From: Bacteroidales bacterium
GTDB lineage: Bacteria; Bacteroidota; Bacteroidia; Bacteroidales; UBA932
Direction of reading: 5' to 3'
Length of the DNA stretch: 43,174 nt
Assembly: GCA_024401865.1 (NCBI GenBank)
Contig: JAKSKI010000007.1
Coordinates: 1-43,174, forward strand
Positions 41,549-43,174 of the stretch are shown piece by piece. The notes beneath the pieces are model-generated. The model was not told the origin of the DNA and searched no databases. It was given only the letters and a program-made list of their open reading frames with translations. The position numbers and the translations under genes were made by a program. Positions within the stretch are counted from its first letter, which is position 1. Each line of letters begins with the position of its first letter.

Positions 41549-42511
41549 TCAGAATTCTTCCCTCACATTGTAGTCATTGCGCTGGCTGCTGCTGCGGGAT
41601 ATCATCTCGCAGATAAAACCCGCAAGGAACAGCATCACGCCCAGGATTACGGCCAGAAGCGCGAGATAGAAGAGCGGCTGATCCGTCACAGCCCTGTAGT
41701 GTATGCCCTGTGACTGGTGAATGAGTTTGGCTGCGATTATCCACACCGTCATCACGAAGCCCACGAGGAACATCAGCAGTCCGGTGTAACCGAAGAAATG
41801 CATCGGTTTCTTGCCGAAAGTGCTGAGGAACCACAGGGACTGGAGGTCCAGGAATCCGTTGATGAAGCGCTCCATTCCGAATTTGCTCTTGCCGTACTTG
41901 CGTTTCTCGTGATGGACAGGCTTCTCGGTGATTTTGGTGTAACCGGCATTCTTGGCGAGATAGGGTATGTATCTGTGCATCTCTCCGTACACTTCGATAT
42001 CCTTCACCACGTCTGACCTGTATGCCTTGAGACCGCAGTTCATATCGTGCAGCTTGATGCCGGTAATCATCCTAGCCGTTGCATTGTAGAGCTTGCTGGG
42101 AAGATTCTTGGTAATGGCGTTGTCCTTGCGATGCTGCTTCCAGCCGCTCACTACGTCATAACCGTCCTTTGCCACCATATCGTAGAGTTCGGGGATTTCC
42201 TCCGGAGAATCCTGCAAGTCCGCATCCATTGTAATCACGACGTCTCCGGCAGCTTTGTCGAAACCGCAGTAGAGCGCGGCGGACTTGCCGTAATTGCGCC
42301 TGAAACGTATGCCGTGAACGGAGGTGTTGGAGGATGCGAGTTGCTTCACCACGTCCCAGGAGCCATCAGTACTGCCGTCATCCACGATAATTAGCTCGTA
42401 CGAAAATCCGTGGTCGTGCATAACCTTGTCCACACGGGAGCAAAGTTCGGGAATTGACTCTCTCTCATTGAATGAGGGTACAATTACGCTGATATCGAGT
42501 GTGGATTTCAT
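41549..42511 (-). CDS. Glycosyltransferase family 2, polyprenyl-phosphate sugar synthase-like
   Basis: The 320-residue enzyme has a GT-A domain (about 1-230) with [14 protein letters not shown], the nucleotide-binding [10 protein letters not shown], and the DxD-like [14 protein letters not shown]-terminal pair of transmembrane helices (about 235-310) follows. This layout is that of dolichol/undecaprenyl-phosphate sugar synthases (DPM1-, ArnC- or GtrB-like), which load a sugar on a lipid carrier at the inner membrane. The sugar cannot be read from the sequence. It overlaps the DUF4199 gene by 4 nt (ATGA), forming a two-gene operon common in Bacteroidota. Confidence 0.9.
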   Translation of the reverse strand: MKSTLDISVIVPSFNERESIPELCSRVDKVMHDHGFSYELIIVDDGSTDGSWDVVKQLASSNTSVHGIRFRRNYGKSAALYCGFDKAAGDVVITMDADLQDSPEEIPELYDMVAKDGYDVVSGWKQHRKDNAITKNLPSKLYNATARMITGIKLHDMNCGLKAYRSDVVKDIEVYGEMHRYIPYLAKNAGYTKITEKPVHHEKRKYGKSKFGMERFINGFLDLQSLWFLSTFGKKPMHFFGYTGLLMFLVGFVMTVWIIAAKLIHQSQGIHYRAVTDQPLFYLALLAVILGVMLFLAGFICEMISRSSSQRNDYNVREEF

Positions 42512-43026
42512 TTGCTGTCTTCTTTAAAGGGGTTTTCGGAAGGAACTGATCTGGAAATTACCGCCGACACGACGGCTCCATAAAAGGCGCACCACAGGAA
42601 ATTGGTGAAAAACCCGATGGTGGGCAGCTTGGGCATCATATTCTCAATCATTTCAGTCGAATTGGAATCGAGCATAGAGCCATAGGCCTGCATTGCTGAA
42701 TTCATTGCATCGCTCAGGAAGTCAGGGCAGATATATTGCAGGAATATGAAATATCCGGCCGAGTATATGAATGCTGAGAGTACCGATACCGCAACGCCGA
42801 AACGGAAACTGTCGGAATTGCTTGCTTCTTGAGGATGGATCGACACAAACTTCCTGATGAACAGATACATTATGAAGATGCATCCGAACAGTTTGGCAAC
42901 CCAGAGAATGGCAGTGAGCAAGGGAAGTTGAAGCAGGGAAGTGACTGCGAAATATGCAATGCAGAGAATACCGAGCACCAACCCGGGGAGACCTGCTTCC
43001 GACCAGATAATTTTACGTTCAATCAT
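42508..43026 (-). CDS. DUF4199 family membrane protein
   Basis: The 172-residue protein has four predicted transmembrane helices (about 10-30, 35-57, 75-100, 140-160) and a loop with SNSTEMIENMMPKLPT. It matches the DUF4199 pattern seen beside GT2 genes in Bacteroidota, with no known function; it may be a partner of the glycosyltransferase. The ATG at 43026 (MIERKIIWSE) is chosen; an upstream TTG at 43035 lies in the promoter. Confidence 0.85.
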   Translation of the reverse strand: MIERKIIWSEAGLPGLVLGILCIAYFAVTSLLQLPLLTAILWVAKLFGCIFIMYLFIRKFVSIHPQEASNSDSFRFGVAVSVLSAFIYSAGYFIFLQYICPDFLSDAMNSAMQAYGSMLDSNSTEMIENMMPKLPTIGFFTNFLWCAFYGAVVSAVISRSVPSENPFKEDSK

Positions 43027-43032
43027 AATTTT

Positions 43033-43040
43033 CAAAGTTA
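43033..43040 (-). promoter_or_regulatory. -7 promoter element for the DUF4199-GT2 operon
   Basis: TAACTTTG on the minus strand fits TAnnTTTG and ends 6 nt before the ATG at 43026, giving an almost leaderless transcript. No clear -33 element is seen. Confidence 0.5.
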
Positions 43041-43130
43041 TGAATAATTTCGCTAATATCCGCAGAATGTATGTACCCGATTTGGAGACAAACCTATTTG
43101 TTGTGCCTTGAATGACAGAAGACCCTCAGA

Positions 43131-43174
43131 GCACGACTGCGCCGAAGGGACTTGCTTGCTCTGTGTCCTCGACG
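43131..43174 (+). repeat. Dispersed 44-nt repeat, copy 2 (cut by window end)
   Basis: It matches the reverse complement of 11798-11841 at 38 of 44 positions, including an unbroken 21-base core. It lies in non-coding sequence beyond the DUF4199 promoter and runs off the window, so its true extent and neighbours are unknown. Confidence 0.75.

Overview
The window reads as a chromosomal segment of a Bacteroidales-type member of the Bacteroidota. The promoters match the Bacteroidota -7 consensus TAnnTTTG. Shine-Dalgarno signals are mostly absent. The gene order rpmB-rpmG-DUF4295-ftsY, the DUF4296 and DUF4199 proteins, the fused glucosamine-6-phosphate deaminase/PIG-L protein and the fused DAHP synthase/chorismate mutase are all typical of the phylum. 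Base composition is fairly GC-rich, as in Alistipes-like or uncultured gut/rumen lineages; the genus cannot be fixed from this sequence alone. No insertion sequence, phage, CRISPR array or SusC/SusD pair was seen.

Region 1 (1-11.6 kb) is the most unusual part. A tightly packed plus-strand operon (404-8804) encodes a UroD-fold methyltransferase, a small corrinoid protein, a stand-alone MetH-type activation-domain protein with a cysteine tail, a second UroD-fold methyltransferase with a full zinc motif, a TIGR02172-like phosphotransferase, an MFS transporter of the anion:cation symporter type and a secreted GH78 alpha-L-rhamnosidase. Tail-to-tail with it, 3 nt away, is a minus-strand unit of a BtuB-like TonB-dependent receptor and an N-terminally short FecCD/BtuC-like permease, headed by a clear cobalamin riboswitch. 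Together they suggest cobalamin uptake feeding a corrinoid-dependent methyl-transfer pathway for a rhamnose-linked, probably O-methylated, plant compound or sugar. The substrate and methyl acceptor are inference.

Region 2 (11.6-22.2 kb, minus strand) begins with a repeat-rich spacer, followed by a GH29 alpha-L-fucosidase, an ArsP_2-type membrane protein, and an operon of glutamine synthetase-like protein, GH3, GH2 and a MalY/PatB aminotransferase. Region 3 (22.2-30.4 kb, plus strand) holds rnhA, pdxA, a PAP2 phosphatase, DAHP synthase/chorismate mutase, a NahK-like sugar kinase, the NagB/PIG-L fusion and a lipoprotein with a zinc-protease motif. A tRNA-Leu(CAG) follows at 30.6 kb.

Region 4 (30.7-43.2 kb, minus strand) is housekeeping: a GNAT acetyltransferase; ftsY-pheT-DUF4296-radical SAM-deoC; thrS-infC-rpmI-rplT-lepB-rpmB-rpmG-DUF4295; and a DUF4199/glycosyltransferase pair. 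ThrS lacks the usual TGS domain. The window ends inside a second, oppositely oriented copy of the repeat found near 11.8 kb.
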